Both the position numbers and the translations under genes were made by a program. Positions 24,429 through 32,175 of a stretch of 64,000 nucleotides of DNA are shown here, in pieces (the stretch's first letter is position 1; every line of letters begins with the position of its first letter). The notes under the pieces were generated by a model. The model made no database searches. It saw nothing but the letters and a program-made list of their open reading frames with translations, and had not been told where the DNA came from. The stretch comes from an uncultured Oscillospiraceae bacterium (GTDB lineage Bacteria > Bacillota > Clostridia > Oscillospirales > Ruminococcaceae): positions 62,001 to 126,000 of the forward strand of contig CAKSEC010000005.1 of assembly GCA_934446355.1 (NCBI GenBank), written 5' to 3'.

Positions 24429-25131
24429 ATATCAGACCTTTAACGAAATCTATCGCCTGTTCCATATTTCCCTGAGCATACCCGCTGCCGCCTGCCCCGT
24501 CAGGGTCCTCGATGAACTCATTCACAAGGAACACCTTCATTCCGAGTTTTTCGGCTGTCATGTCCTCCGGAATGCTGTTGCCGAGCATTACGCATTCCTC
24601 CGGCTTTACGCCGAGTTTCGCAAGAATCTCCTCGTAATATCTGGGGTTTGGCTTGCAGAAAGTGTTGTTGTCGTAGTTGGTAACAAGTTCAAAATCCTCA
24701 GGCGAAAGCCCTATCCAGCCAAGCCGTGTGGATACCCCCACCAACGGGAATATCGGGTTCGTGGCAAGCACCACCCGAAGCCCCGCAGCTTTCAGCCCAT
24801 CTATCAGCGGCTTTCTGTCGGGTATGTATTTCAGGCACTGCTTCACGCTGTCGAATTCATTGCAGTAGAAATCGTCGCACACCGGCCGTGCGTCAGGCAG
24901 ACCAGGATTCATTGCGTTGAACGTGTCCCAGAACGCTTCTGAATTAAGGCGGCCGCCGTCGTTGGTTATCATAGCCTTTGTTCCAGCCCATACTGATTTG
25001 ACGGTGTGGTCAGGCTGGTAGCCCAAGGGCGCAAGCTTTTTGCACAGCCCGCCGAAATATAGCTTTACGAAATCGTCCTGTTCAAATGGCAGCAGCGTGC
25101 CGTCAAGGTCAGTGAGTACTGTTGTTATCAT
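24427..25131 (-). CDS. HAD-superfamily hydrolase
   Basis: A 234-residue cytoplasmic phosphatase-like protein. Haloacid dehalogenase motifs are visible: motif I TDLDGTLL (nucleophile Asp about residue 8, acid/base Asp two residues on), motif II VLATNP (about residue 112), motif III Lys in NTFCKPNPRYYEEIL, and motif IV VMLGNSIPEDMTAEKLG, in which the usual Asp of GDS is Asn. The alpha-helical cap lies between motifs I and II. Start 25131 is set by AAGGAG 7 nt upstream; a longer in-frame reading would run into the exonuclease gene. It overlaps the exonuclease gene by 23 bp. The substrate is unknown. Confidence 0.85.
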   Translation of the reverse strand: MITTVLTDLDGTLLPFEQDDFVKLYFGGLCKKLAPLGYQPDHTVKSVWAGTKAMITNDGGRLNSEAFWDTFNAMNPGLPDARPVCDDFYCNEFDSVKQCLKYIPDRKPLIDGLKAAGLRVVLATNPIFPLVGVSTRLGWIGLSPEDFELVTNYDNNTFCKPNPRYYEEILAKLGVKPEECVMLGNSIPEDMTAEKLGMKVFLVNEFIEDPDGAGGSGYAQGNMEQAIDFVKGLI

Positions 25132-26053
25132 TGGCGTTCTCCTTTGCTGCACGGCGTCTTTGGAGTGCTGCGTGCTGCTTTTCAAGCTTGTTAAGATAGC
25201 TGGTCTTGGCTTCGCTGTCGGATTTGTACACTGAGCGCACCACGTTCCATCTGTCGGTGGAAATATGCTTTCCGACAAGCTTCACAAGGTATTCTCCATG
25301 CTTCGGACAGCTGCAAATATTATTCTTGCGTATTATGCCCAGTGAAAGCCACTCGCCGGCAGTCATTATTTCAGAGCATTCGGGGCAAGGGACTTCCGTT
25401 ATTTCTTTAAGCGATGTCATGTGCTTGATATCCCTGACGTCACGGAATATCTCACGGTTTATCACAGGCCGCTGACCTGCGGACATTCCGGAGTATTCGG
25501 TAAGCCCCTTCTGCATATCAAGCTTTTTGCAAACCTCAAAGGTGAACCAAGCGTCGTTCATGGCGTCGTGGGCCTGTGCGTCCAGCGGTATTCCGAGCCG
25601 TTCCACGGCGTCTGACAGCGACCACTGCACACGCTCGTTGTCCACCTGATTCTTATATATAAGCTGCAGGTTCACGTAATCGCTGCCGAATTTCGGGTCG
25701 AGCCCGTGAAGTTCCAGATTATCCGAAAGCATTGCGATATCATCAAAGCCCCATGTGATAAAGCGGAAATCCGGAGTGCACCATTCCTGAAAGCGCCGGA
25801 ACGCTTCCGGAAAGCTTTCTCCCTGCGCCAGCATTTCGTTGGTTATGCCGGTTATCTTTTCGACATGGCGGTTCATTTTCTTGTAGTATTTAGGCGCAAT
25901 ATTTATCTTCAGCCTGTCAACGAACTGAAAATCCTCGTCCGCTTTCACTGCGCCGATCTGGATTATTTCGCCCCGCAGCATGATAGGCTCCTTTATTGTG
26001 TGAGCCTTGTCAAGCGCCTGATTCCATTCCATGTCGAGAATTATATAGTACAT
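25109..26053 (-). CDS. DEDDh-family 3'-5' exonuclease with C-terminal Cys cluster
   Basis: A 314-residue protein. The exonuclease III motif Exo I is ILDMEWNQ (Asp and Glu), Exo II is in FRFITWGFDDIAML, and Exo III is QAHDAMNDAWFT (His and Asp), the DEDDh arrangement of proofreading exonucleases and of KapD/Oligoribonuclease-type enzymes. After residue 210 there is an extra region with CPECSEIM and CSCPKHGEYL, a probable zinc-binding cluster, and a basic C-terminal helix (KQHAALQRRRAAKE) that may bind nucleic acid. Start ATG 26053 has GGGAG 7 nt upstream. It lies 34 bp after the ABC-F gene and overlaps the phosphatase gene. Confidence 0.88.
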   Translation of the reverse strand: MYYIILDMEWNQALDKAHTIKEPIMLRGEIIQIGAVKADEDFQFVDRLKINIAPKYYKKMNRHVEKITGITNEMLAQGESFPEAFRRFQEWCTPDFRFITWGFDDIAMLSDNLELHGLDPKFGSDYVNLQLIYKNQVDNERVQWSLSDAVERLGIPLDAQAHDAMNDAWFTFEVCKKLDMQKGLTEYSGMSAGQRPVINREIFRDVRDIKHMTSLKEITEVPCPECSEIMTAGEWLSLGIIRKNNICSCPKHGEYLVKLVGKHISTDRWNVVRSVYKSDSEAKTSYLNKLEKQHAALQRRRAAKENANDNNSTH

Positions 26054-26086
26054 CAATGTGCTCCCTTATATTCAAGCTGTTCGGGA

Positions 26087-27700
26087 TCAGAGCATCAGCT
26101 TTCCGCCGACATTTTCGTGACGCCACTGAACGAAGTCGTCGTATGTGCCCGCACGGTCAAGGCAGCCGTTTTCAGTTATCTCGATAATGCGGTTTGCAGC
26201 GGTTTCCAGTATCTCATGGTCGTGGGAAGCAAAAAGCAGATTGCCCTTGAATTCGGAAAGACCGTTGTTCACGGCTGTGATGCTTTCGAGGTCGAGGTGG
26301 TTGGTGGGGCGGTCGAGAATGAGCACGTTGCTCTGGAACAGCATCATTCTGGAGAACATACAGCGAACCTTTTCGCCTCCGGAAAGCACGTTTACGGGCT
26401 TGAACACGTCGTCGCCGCTGAACAGCATTCTGCCGAGGAAGCCTCTCAGATAGCTTTCCGTTTCGTCCTTTGAGTACTGGCGCATCCAGTCGAGTATAGA
26501 AAGCTGGCAGCCGTCAAAGAATGCGCTGTTGTCGTTCGGGAAGTAGCTTACAGAGGTAGTGCTGCCCCATTTGAAGCTGCCCTCGTCCGGCTGTATCTCT
26601 TCCATGAGTATCTTGAAAAGCGTGGTAACAGCGATCTCGTTATTGCCCACAAATGCGATCTTGTCGCCCTTTCCGACTGTGAAGCTTACGTTGTTCAGCA
26701 CCTTGACTCCGTCCACGGTCTTGGAAAGTCCGGTCACCTGCAGAATATCCTTTCCGACCTCACGCTCCATGTCGAAAGCGATGTAGGGGTATTTTCTGCT
26801 GGAAGCCGGCAGTTCCTCGACGGTCAGCTTGTCGATAAGCTTCTTTCTGCTGGTCGCCTGCTTGGACTTCGACTTGTTTGCGGAGAAGCGGGCGATGAAG
26901 TTCTGCAGTTCCTTTATCTTCTCCTCAGCCTTGCGGTTCTGCTGCTTTATCATGCGCTGGATAAGCTGCGAGGACTCGTACCAGAACTCGTAGTTGCCGA
27001 CATACATCTTAATCTTGCCATAGTCGATGTCCACGATGTGGGTGCAGACGTTATTCAGGAAGTGACGGTCGTGGGATACGACGATGACAGTTCCGAAGTA
27101 TTCTGCAAGGAAGTCCTCAAGCCACGAAACAGCCTCAACATCGAGGTGGTTGGTAGGCTCGTCCATCAGGATAATGTCAGGATTGCCGAAAAGGCACTGC
27201 GCAAGAAGCACCTTGACCTTTTCGTTACCTGTGAGCGAATCCATCTTCTGGGTCAGTATCTCCTCAGGCAGTCCCAGTCCCTGAATCAGCTTGGAAGCGT
27301 CAGATTCGGCTTCCCAGCCGTTCAGTTCGGCAAATTCCGCTTCAAGTTCTGAGGCACGGTTGCCGTCCTCCTCAGAGAAATCGGGCTTGGCATAGAGTGC
27401 GTCCTTTTCCTGCATGATATCGTAAAGGCGCTTGTTGCCGAGGATAACGGTGTCCTGCACGGTGTATTCGTCAAAAGCGTAGTGATCCTGACGGAGCACC
27501 GACATACGCAGTTCCGCAGGCTTGGAAACGCTGCCCTTGGTCGGCTCAAGGTCGCCGCAGAGCACCTTCAGGAATGTTGATTTTCCGGCACCGTTTGCGC
27601 CGATAACGCCGTAGCAGTTGCCGGCGGTGAATTTCAGGTCTACGTCCTTAAAAAGAAGCTGTCCGCCAAAGCTGACGCTTACATCAGATACAGTAATCAA
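26087..27700 (-). CDS. ABC-F family ATPase (YbiT/YkpA-like) with degenerate second site
   Basis: A 537-residue ABC-F protein. The first half is intact (GANGAGKST, LTGNE signature, LMDEPTNHLD, SHDRHF). The second half is altered: Walker A reads GNNEIAVTT without the essential Lys, the Walker B Glu is Arg (LDRPTNHLD), and the switch reads SHDHEI; the second signature LSGGE is kept. The linker IARFSANKSKSKQATSRKK is rich in Lys and Ser, as in the YbiT group. Start is TTG 27700, since AAGGAG lies 9 nt upstream; the in-frame ATG 42 nt earlier overlaps the promoter. The first gene of an operon with the exonuclease and phosphatase. Confidence 0.88.
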   Translation of the reverse strand: MITVSDVSVSFGGQLLFKDVDLKFTAGNCYGVIGANGAGKSTFLKVLCGDLEPTKGSVSKPAELRMSVLRQDHYAFDEYTVQDTVILGNKRLYDIMQEKDALYAKPDFSEEDGNRASELEAEFAELNGWEAESDASKLIQGLGLPEEILTQKMDSLTGNEKVKVLLAQCLFGNPDIILMDEPTNHLDVEAVSWLEDFLAEYFGTVIVVSHDRHFLNNVCTHIVDIDYGKIKMYVGNYEFWYESSQLIQRMIKQQNRKAEEKIKELQNFIARFSANKSKSKQATSRKKLIDKLTVEELPASSRKYPYIAFDMEREVGKDILQVTGLSKTVDGVKVLNNVSFTVGKGDKIAFVGNNEIAVTTLFKILMEEIQPDEGSFKWGSTTSVSYFPNDNSAFFDGCQLSILDWMRQYSKDETESYLRGFLGRMLFSGDDVFKPVNVLSGGEKVRCMFSRMMLFQSNVLILDRPTNHLDLESITAVNNGLSEFKGNLLFASHDHEILETAANRIIEITENGCLDRAGTYDDFVQWRHENVGGKLML

Positions 27701-27746
27701 AGCAAATATCTCCTTTTTTAATTTATGTCTGAACACATACAATGTT

Positions 27747-27775
27747 ATTATAACATATTATGCGCAGTAATACAA
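27747..27775 (-). promoter_or_regulatory. Sigma-A promoter of the second ABC-F operon
   Basis: TTGTAT (27770-27775) and TATAAT (27747-27752) on the minus strand, spacer 17 bp. Confidence 0.82.
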
Positions 27776-27808
27776 GACCTTTTTATCCTTTTTATAAAAA
27801 ACGGACGC

Positions 27809-27913
27809 CAGACCGGCGATAAACCCTCATCTTCGTCGTCACAAGGCTAACAACAGGCAGCAAGCCTAGTTGTTAGCCTTGTTCCTAGAATCTGAGGGCT
27901 TCTCGCCGGTCTG
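27809..27913 (+). repeat. 105-nt structured element, copy 2
   Basis: Same length and fold as copies 1 and 3. P1: CAGACCGGCGA (27809-27819) with TCGCCGGTCTG (27903-27913), 11 of 11 pairs. P2: CCCTCA (27824-27829) with TGAGGG (27893-27898). P3: 14 bp (27841-27854 with 27869-27882). Conserved loops: TAAA, TCTTCGTCGTC, AGGC-AGCAA-GCCT-A, TCCTAGAATC, CTTC. It lies between two minus-strand genes, so the conserved-loop strand is antisense to them. The paired outer hairpins of copies 1 and 3 are absent; only an AT-rich TTTTTAT/ATAAAAA hairpin precedes it. Confidence 0.85.
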
Positions 27914-27939
27914 AAAGTGTCAAATATCGACATGATTCG

Positions 27940-28734
27940 TTACTTCACGCCAATCCTTACTCTGTAGCAAAATTCTGCCATGCGGGGCTCGCCAAAGCAT
28001 TCGTTCACTTTTCGCTGGAACTCGTTCCATTCGTCCTCGATGAGTTCAGGGTGCAGCTTCAGTATCGTCTGCAGCCCGCCTTGACTTTCGGCGATATTTA
28101 TGAACCGCTGAGCGGTGAACGGCTCAGCGTTTGCGAATACCAGTTCGCGAACATACCGGAATTGACCGCTGCTGCGAATGTTGGCAAGATGTCCGGATTT
28201 CTCCCAACGCCTGAATGTGCTGCTGATATCGGGCACTTCCGACTGCAGCTTGTCCACCTTTGCGAACAGCTCAGCGTATGCGCATTCAGGCTCAGTGCCG
28301 CAGACGGGCGGCCAGTCGCAGTCAACTGTGGCAAATACTCCGCCGGAAACGAGCAGCCTGTCAGCTTCTTTCAATGTGGAAACAGGCTCCATCCAGTGGA
28401 ACGACTGAGAGCACACCACAGCGTCCATCGAGCAGTCGGGAAGCCCTGTGTTGTGCGAATACCCCTTAATGAACGACACGCCGCTGCATTCCTTGCTTCT
28501 GGCTATCGCAAGCATATCGTCGCTCGGTTCAACGCCGGTCACGCATTTGCAGTGACCCTTCCACGCCGCAGTTGACAGCCCTGTCCCGCAGCCTAAGTCA
28601 GCGACATTGCCTATCTCGCGCCCAAGATATAGCCGGACAAGTTCGATAAAATGCTGCGGAAGCGCCGGACGTGCGTCGTCGTATACCTCTGCGAAGCCTG
28701 TGAATCTGTTTGCGTTTTTTTCTGCGCTGGTCAT
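27940..28734 (-). CDS. Class I SAM-dependent methyltransferase
   Basis: A 264-residue cytoplasmic methyltransferase of the UbiE/Tam type. Motif I VADLGCGTGLST is at about residue 40, the acidic residue ending strand 2 is in TGVEPSDDML, and the post-motif DAVVCSQSFHWME (about residue 110) matches trans-aconitate methyltransferase-like proteins, where SFHWM contacts the substrate. The natural substrate cannot be told. Start ATG 28734 is preceded by AAGGAG. It has its own promoter, divergent from that of the YjfB-like gene, and element copy 2 follows its stop. Confidence 0.87.
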   Translation of the reverse strand: MTSAEKNANRFTGFAEVYDDARPALPQHFIELVRLYLGREIGNVADLGCGTGLSTAAWKGHCKCVTGVEPSDDMLAIARSKECSGVSFIKGYSHNTGLPDCSMDAVVCSQSFHWMEPVSTLKEADRLLVSGGVFATVDCDWPPVCGTEPECAYAELFAKVDKLQSEVPDISSTFRRWEKSGHLANIRSSGQFRYVRELVFANAEPFTAQRFINIAESQGGLQTILKLHPELIEDEWNEFQRKVNECFGEPRMAEFCYRVRIGVK

Positions 28735-28787
28735 GGTGTTTTCTCCTTTTCGTATGATGTGTTAGGTTAAGCCTGTTTGCAAGGTCT

Positions 28788-28816
28788 ATTATACAAAGTT
28801 ACGCCTGTTTTGTCAA
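28788..28816 (-). promoter_or_regulatory. Sigma-A promoter of the methyltransferase gene
   Basis: Consensus TTGACA (28811-28816) and TATAAT (28788-28793) on the minus strand, spacer 17 bp. Confidence 0.85.
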
Positions 28817-28846
28817 TCGGGTTCGGGATTTTCCGGCTCGGCGCAC

Positions 28847-28875
28847 TTGACAAGCGGCAGGATATGTGGTATAAT
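28847..28875 (+). promoter_or_regulatory. Sigma-A promoter of the YjfB-like gene
   Basis: Consensus TTGACA (28847-28852) and TATAAT (28870-28875), spacer 17 bp. Confidence 0.87.
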
Positions 28876-28931
28876 CAGGATATAAAGAGCATGACAGCCG
28901 TCAGGCTATTATGCGGAAGGAGGGTTGTTTC

Positions 28932-29117
28932 ATGGAATCTGAGATCGCTGCCCTGTCTATGGGTATGGCAATGTCGAACCTGCAGAACGGTATTTCCATC
29001 GGCATGATGAAAAAGACTATGGAATCGACCGAGCAAAGCATGGAAATGATCACTGATATGCTGAGCAATATGCCTTCTCCTGACGGAAAAGGTACAGTTC
29101 TGAATGTCAGGGCTTAA
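28932..29117 (+). CDS. YjfB-family small protein
   Basis: A 61-residue methionine-rich helical protein: MESEIAALSMGMAMSNLQNG then IGMMKKTMESTEQSMEM. This agrees with the YjfB family of small proteins, often found in or near flagellar regulons and labelled as putative motility proteins; the molecular role is unknown. It has no membrane helix. Start ATG 28932 is chosen because AAGGAGG lies 8 nt upstream; an ATG 21 nt earlier has no site. It is a single-gene transcript with a consensus promoter and a terminator hairpin, which suggests high, independent expression. Confidence 0.8.
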   Translation: MESEIAALSMGMAMSNLQNGISIGMMKKTMESTEQSMEMITDMLSNMPSPDGKGTVLNVRA

Positions 29118-29132
29118 TTTGCGTGTGAGATG

Positions 29133-29163
29133 ATAGCCGCCCATTTTCGGGCGGCTATTATTG
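29133..29163 (+). terminator. Terminator-like hairpin after the YjfB-like gene
   Basis: A perfect 10-bp stem (ATAGCCGCCC, 29133-29142, with 29149-29158) followed by an interrupted T-rich stretch (TATTGTAT), so termination may be incomplete. Confidence 0.65.
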
Positions 29164-29184
29164 TATCGGAAAGGAATGTAAAGT

Positions 29185-29739
29185 ATGGATCCGCTGACTG
29201 CGCTGGATATGGATATCCTGCATTTCATACATGACAATATGTCGTGCGGCTTTCTGGATAAAGTCATGCCTGTGATAACTGCGGCGGGTAACTGGGGTAT
29301 TATCTGGATAGCTGCCGCTGTAATATTGCTGTTTTTCCGCAGGACACGCTGCTGCGGTGCGGCAATGGGCGGTGCGCTTGTGGGCTGTCTTGTGATAGGG
29401 AATATCATTCTTAAGCACCTTGTGGCACGCGACAGACCCTGCTGGATAGAAACCGAGCACCTTATGCTTATCGCTGTGCCGTCGGATTTTTCGTTTCCGT
29501 CAGGTCATACTATGTCGTCGTTTGCGGCGGCTGTGGTCATATTCCATTACAACAAAAAGGCGGGAGCAGCGGCTCTTGTGCTGGCTGCGCTGATAGCATT
29601 CTCGCGGCTTTATCTTTTTGTGCATTTCCCCACAGATGTTATTGCAGGTCTAGTGATAGGCTGCGGTATCGGTATCTCCGCTTTCATAGCTGCGGACAGA
29701 ATATCCGGCAGGCTGAAGCGCCGTGGACAAACTGAGTGA
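29185..29739 (+). CDS. PAP2-family membrane phosphatase
   Basis: A 184-residue protein with about five membrane helices. The three phosphatase motifs are present: KHLVARDRP (about residue 77), PSGH (about residue 109) and SRLYLFVHFPTDVIAG (about residue 150), with the catalytic His residues in the last two. Such enzymes dephosphorylate undecaprenyl pyrophosphate or lipid phosphates on the outer face of the membrane. The substrate here is not determined, although a BacA/PgpB-like cell-wall role is common in Firmicutes. An AAAGGA ribosome site precedes the ATG. It lies after the YjfB-like gene terminator and may be expressed by read-through. Confidence 0.88.
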   Translation: MDPLTALDMDILHFIHDNMSCGFLDKVMPVITAAGNWGIIWIAAAVILLFFRRTRCCGAAMGGALVGCLVIGNIILKHLVARDRPCWIETEHLMLIAVPSDFSFPSGHTMSSFAAAVVIFHYNKKAGAAALVLAALIAFSRLYLFVHFPTDVIAGLVIGCGIGISAFIAADRISGRLKRRGQTE

Positions 29740-29769
29740 GTTTTTTTGCCATTTTATTGCTCAAGCATA

Positions 29770-29798
29770 TTGACATTTGGGAACAAATGTGGTATACT
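29770..29798 (+). promoter_or_regulatory. Sigma-A promoter of the hybrid kinase gene
   Basis: Consensus TTGACA (29770-29775) and TATACT (29793-29798), spacer 17 bp, leaving a leader of about 80 nt. Confidence 0.82.
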
Positions 29799-29885
29799 GT
29801 TATTAACACCTTTGGTATGTCCATATTTGCTTTATAGTGAATATGGCGCAGGGTTATTCAGTAAATCACATCGGAGGAAGTACAA

Positions 29886-32123
29886 TTGCTCAAGCGTAAC
29901 AGGAAAAGGAACACCATAATTCTGGCGGTGATATTCTTTGCTGCCGCCGCATTATTTGCTCTGGCGACATTGCTGATAATCAGACATTCACACAGCGGCA
30001 TTCCTGATATACATATAAGCTGCGTTAAGGCAATAGGTCTGACAGGTTCTTTTATTGTATGCGTGACGATCTTCTCATGGCTGACCATATATGCGCTCAA
30101 CAAAAGGGCGGATAAGATAGCGGACCAGATGGGGTATATTGACGGCCTTATGGATTCTGTGCCGGTTGCGATAGCGCTTCTTGAAATGGCGCCGCCCTAC
30201 CGTGTGCTGCAGGTGAACAGCGAATGTATGCGTATGATAGGCGTGGACGGGCAGTCCGAAAATACGATAGTCGGCAGAAGCGCAGTCGATTTTATATACG
30301 TTGACGGTCACAAATCAGCGGAAAAGATACTGCAGAACTCAACAAAGACAGACCAGAAGCTCACCTTTGAAAACTGCCTGTTAAAGGCTGACGGAACGGA
30401 GTTCTGGGTCGGCGGTATCGTCAAAAAGATACAGGGCGATTCCGGTCAGGACGTGCTCATTACCGCATTCCATGATATTACGGAAGAAAAGCAGGCTGCG
30501 CAGCGTTCAAAGCAGAAGCACAATAACGAGCGCAATATGCTTGCTTCGGCGGTGTCTGCGGCGTATCCGGTGATAGCGAGCGTGGATATTTACGGCGACA
30601 GGATAAGCTTTGTATACCTTCAGACAAGCTATGATTCGCAGGCGTTCAGCGAAACCAGATATACCGCAGCCTACAAAAAGTTCCTGAAATGCGTGACGGA
30701 GGATATGCGGGACAAGTTCGCACAGCGCTTTTCTCCTGAAAATCTGCAAAGAGAGTTTGAGGGCGGCAGGACAAGCGTCATGATGGAGATGAGGGCGAAA
30801 CTCAGCGACGGTCAGCTTCACTGGATATCTGTACAGATGATACATTCCGGCGAGAAAAGCACCGACAGCGCACAGGCTGCCTGTCTTATCCGCAGGATAG
30901 ACAAACAGCGCACCGAGGAGGAAGAACGCCGCCGCACCATGCAGACCGCTCTTGACAATGCGCAGGCGGAAAACCGTGCGAAAATGCGGTTCCTTGCAGA
31001 CATGAGCCACGATATCCGCACGCCCATGAACGCCATAATCGGGCTGACCGGCATTCTGTCAGAGCACTGCGAGGATAACGAACTTCTCACCGACTGCCTT
31101 GCGAAGCTTACGGCTTCCAGCCAGCATATGATGAGCCTTATCAATGACGTGCTGGATATGACGGAGATAGAGCAGGGAAAGATAACGCTTCACAATGAGC
31201 AGTTCAGTTATTCAAAGCTGGTCAATGAAGCTTCCTCGATAATACGCCCGCAGGCGGATTCGGCGGGTATCTCGCTTCATATGAGCATTGACGTCCCTGA
31301 GTTCGACGAGGTAATGGGCGACCCGCTGCGAATAAGGCAGATATTCCTGAATATCCTCAGCAACGCCGTGAAATACACCGGCAGGGGAGGGAGCGTGGAA
31401 ATTTCTGCGCAGCTTTCAGAAGTACCCGATTCCGATATAAGAAACTGCAGATTCCGCTGCACCGATACCGGCGTAGGTATGACAGAGGAAATGCTCAGCC
31501 GTCTGTACAAGCCGTTTGAGCGTGCCAGAGATCCTGCTTCTGGCTGCGTTGAGGGCACCGGTCTTGGAATGTCGATAGTCAAGAACTTCATAGACCTGAT
31601 GGGCGGCAGCATTTCTGTCAGCAGTAAGCCGGGCGTTGGTTCAACGTTCGTTGTGACTATCCCGCTTCACCGTGCAGATAATAAGAATATCAAAGAGAAT
31701 ACGCATACTCAGCGAATGATGCCTGATCTTTCGGGAAAACGTATACTTATTGCAGAGGACAATGACGTCAACCGAATGATAGCCTCTGTATTGTTCACAC
31801 GCACCGGAGCGTCTGTATATGAGGCGGCAGACGGTCAGGAAGCGCTAGATCAGTTCAGCAGGTCAAAGCCGGGATATTATGACTTGATAGTGCTTGACGT
31901 AAGAATGCCAGTCGTAGACGGTCTGGAAACTGCGCGCAGAATAAGGGAACTCCACCGCAGCGATTCTTCAAGCGTGCTCATTGCGGCTCTTTCTGCAAAA
32001 TGCTCGGAAAAGGACAGGCAGGATTCGCTTGAAGCAGGAATGAACGTTCATCTATCGAAGCCTATCGACCCCGACGCACTTTATTCGGTGCTTGATGAAT
32101 TCTTTCCACAGGAAGTTAAATGA
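29886..32123 (+). CDS. Membrane hybrid sensor histidine kinase with receiver domain
   Basis: A 745-residue kinase. Two membrane helices near the N-terminus (about residues 12-35 and 47-70) enclose only a short outside loop, then a PAS domain (about 85-200), a second sensor-like region, the HisKA domain with phospho-acceptor His375 (MSHDIRTPMNA), the ATPase domain with N box (ILSNAVKYTG), and a C-terminal receiver (ILIAEDNDVNR) with phospho-acceptor Asp671 in VLDVRMP. No output or HPt domain is attached, so the next phosphorelay partner is elsewhere. Start is TTG, set by GGAGG 8 nt upstream. Its second half resembles the kinase at 54.5-57.3 kb. Confidence 0.9.
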   Translation: MLKRNRKRNTIILAVIFFAAAALFALATLLIIRHSHSGIPDIHISCVKAIGLTGSFIVCVTIFSWLTIYALNKRADKIADQMGYIDGLMDSVPVAIALLEMAPPYRVLQVNSECMRMIGVDGQSENTIVGRSAVDFIYVDGHKSAEKILQNSTKTDQKLTFENCLLKADGTEFWVGGIVKKIQGDSGQDVLITAFHDITEEKQAAQRSKQKHNNERNMLASAVSAAYPVIASVDIYGDRISFVYLQTSYDSQAFSETRYTAAYKKFLKCVTEDMRDKFAQRFSPENLQREFEGGRTSVMMEMRAKLSDGQLHWISVQMIHSGEKSTDSAQAACLIRRIDKQRTEEEERRRTMQTALDNAQAENRAKMRFLADMSHDIRTPMNAIIGLTGILSEHCEDNELLTDCLAKLTASSQHMMSLINDVLDMTEIEQGKITLHNEQFSYSKLVNEASSIIRPQADSAGISLHMSIDVPEFDEVMGDPLRIRQIFLNILSNAVKYTGRGGSVEISAQLSEVPDSDIRNCRFRCTDTGVGMTEEMLSRLYKPFERARDPASGCVEGTGLGMSIVKNFIDLMGGSISVSSKPGVGSTFVVTIPLHRADNKNIKENTHTQRMMPDLSGKRILIAEDNDVNRMIASVLFTRTGASVYEAADGQEALDQFSRSKPGYYDLIVLDVRMPVVDGLETARRIRELHRSDSSSVLIAALSAKCSEKDRQDSLEAGMNVHLSKPIDPDALYSVLDEFFPQEVK

Positions 32124-32129
32124 ATGTTG

Positions 32130-32175
32130 AAAAAAAACGGGCTGCGATTTTAGTGATCACAGCCCATTTTATTTG
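32130..32175. terminator. Bidirectional terminator between the hybrid kinase and dockerin protein genes
   Basis: GGGCTG (32139-32144) pairs with CAGCCC (32160-32165), extended inward by GAT/ATC after one mismatch, with A8 on the left and ATTTTATTT on the right. It serves the two convergent genes. Confidence 0.8.
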
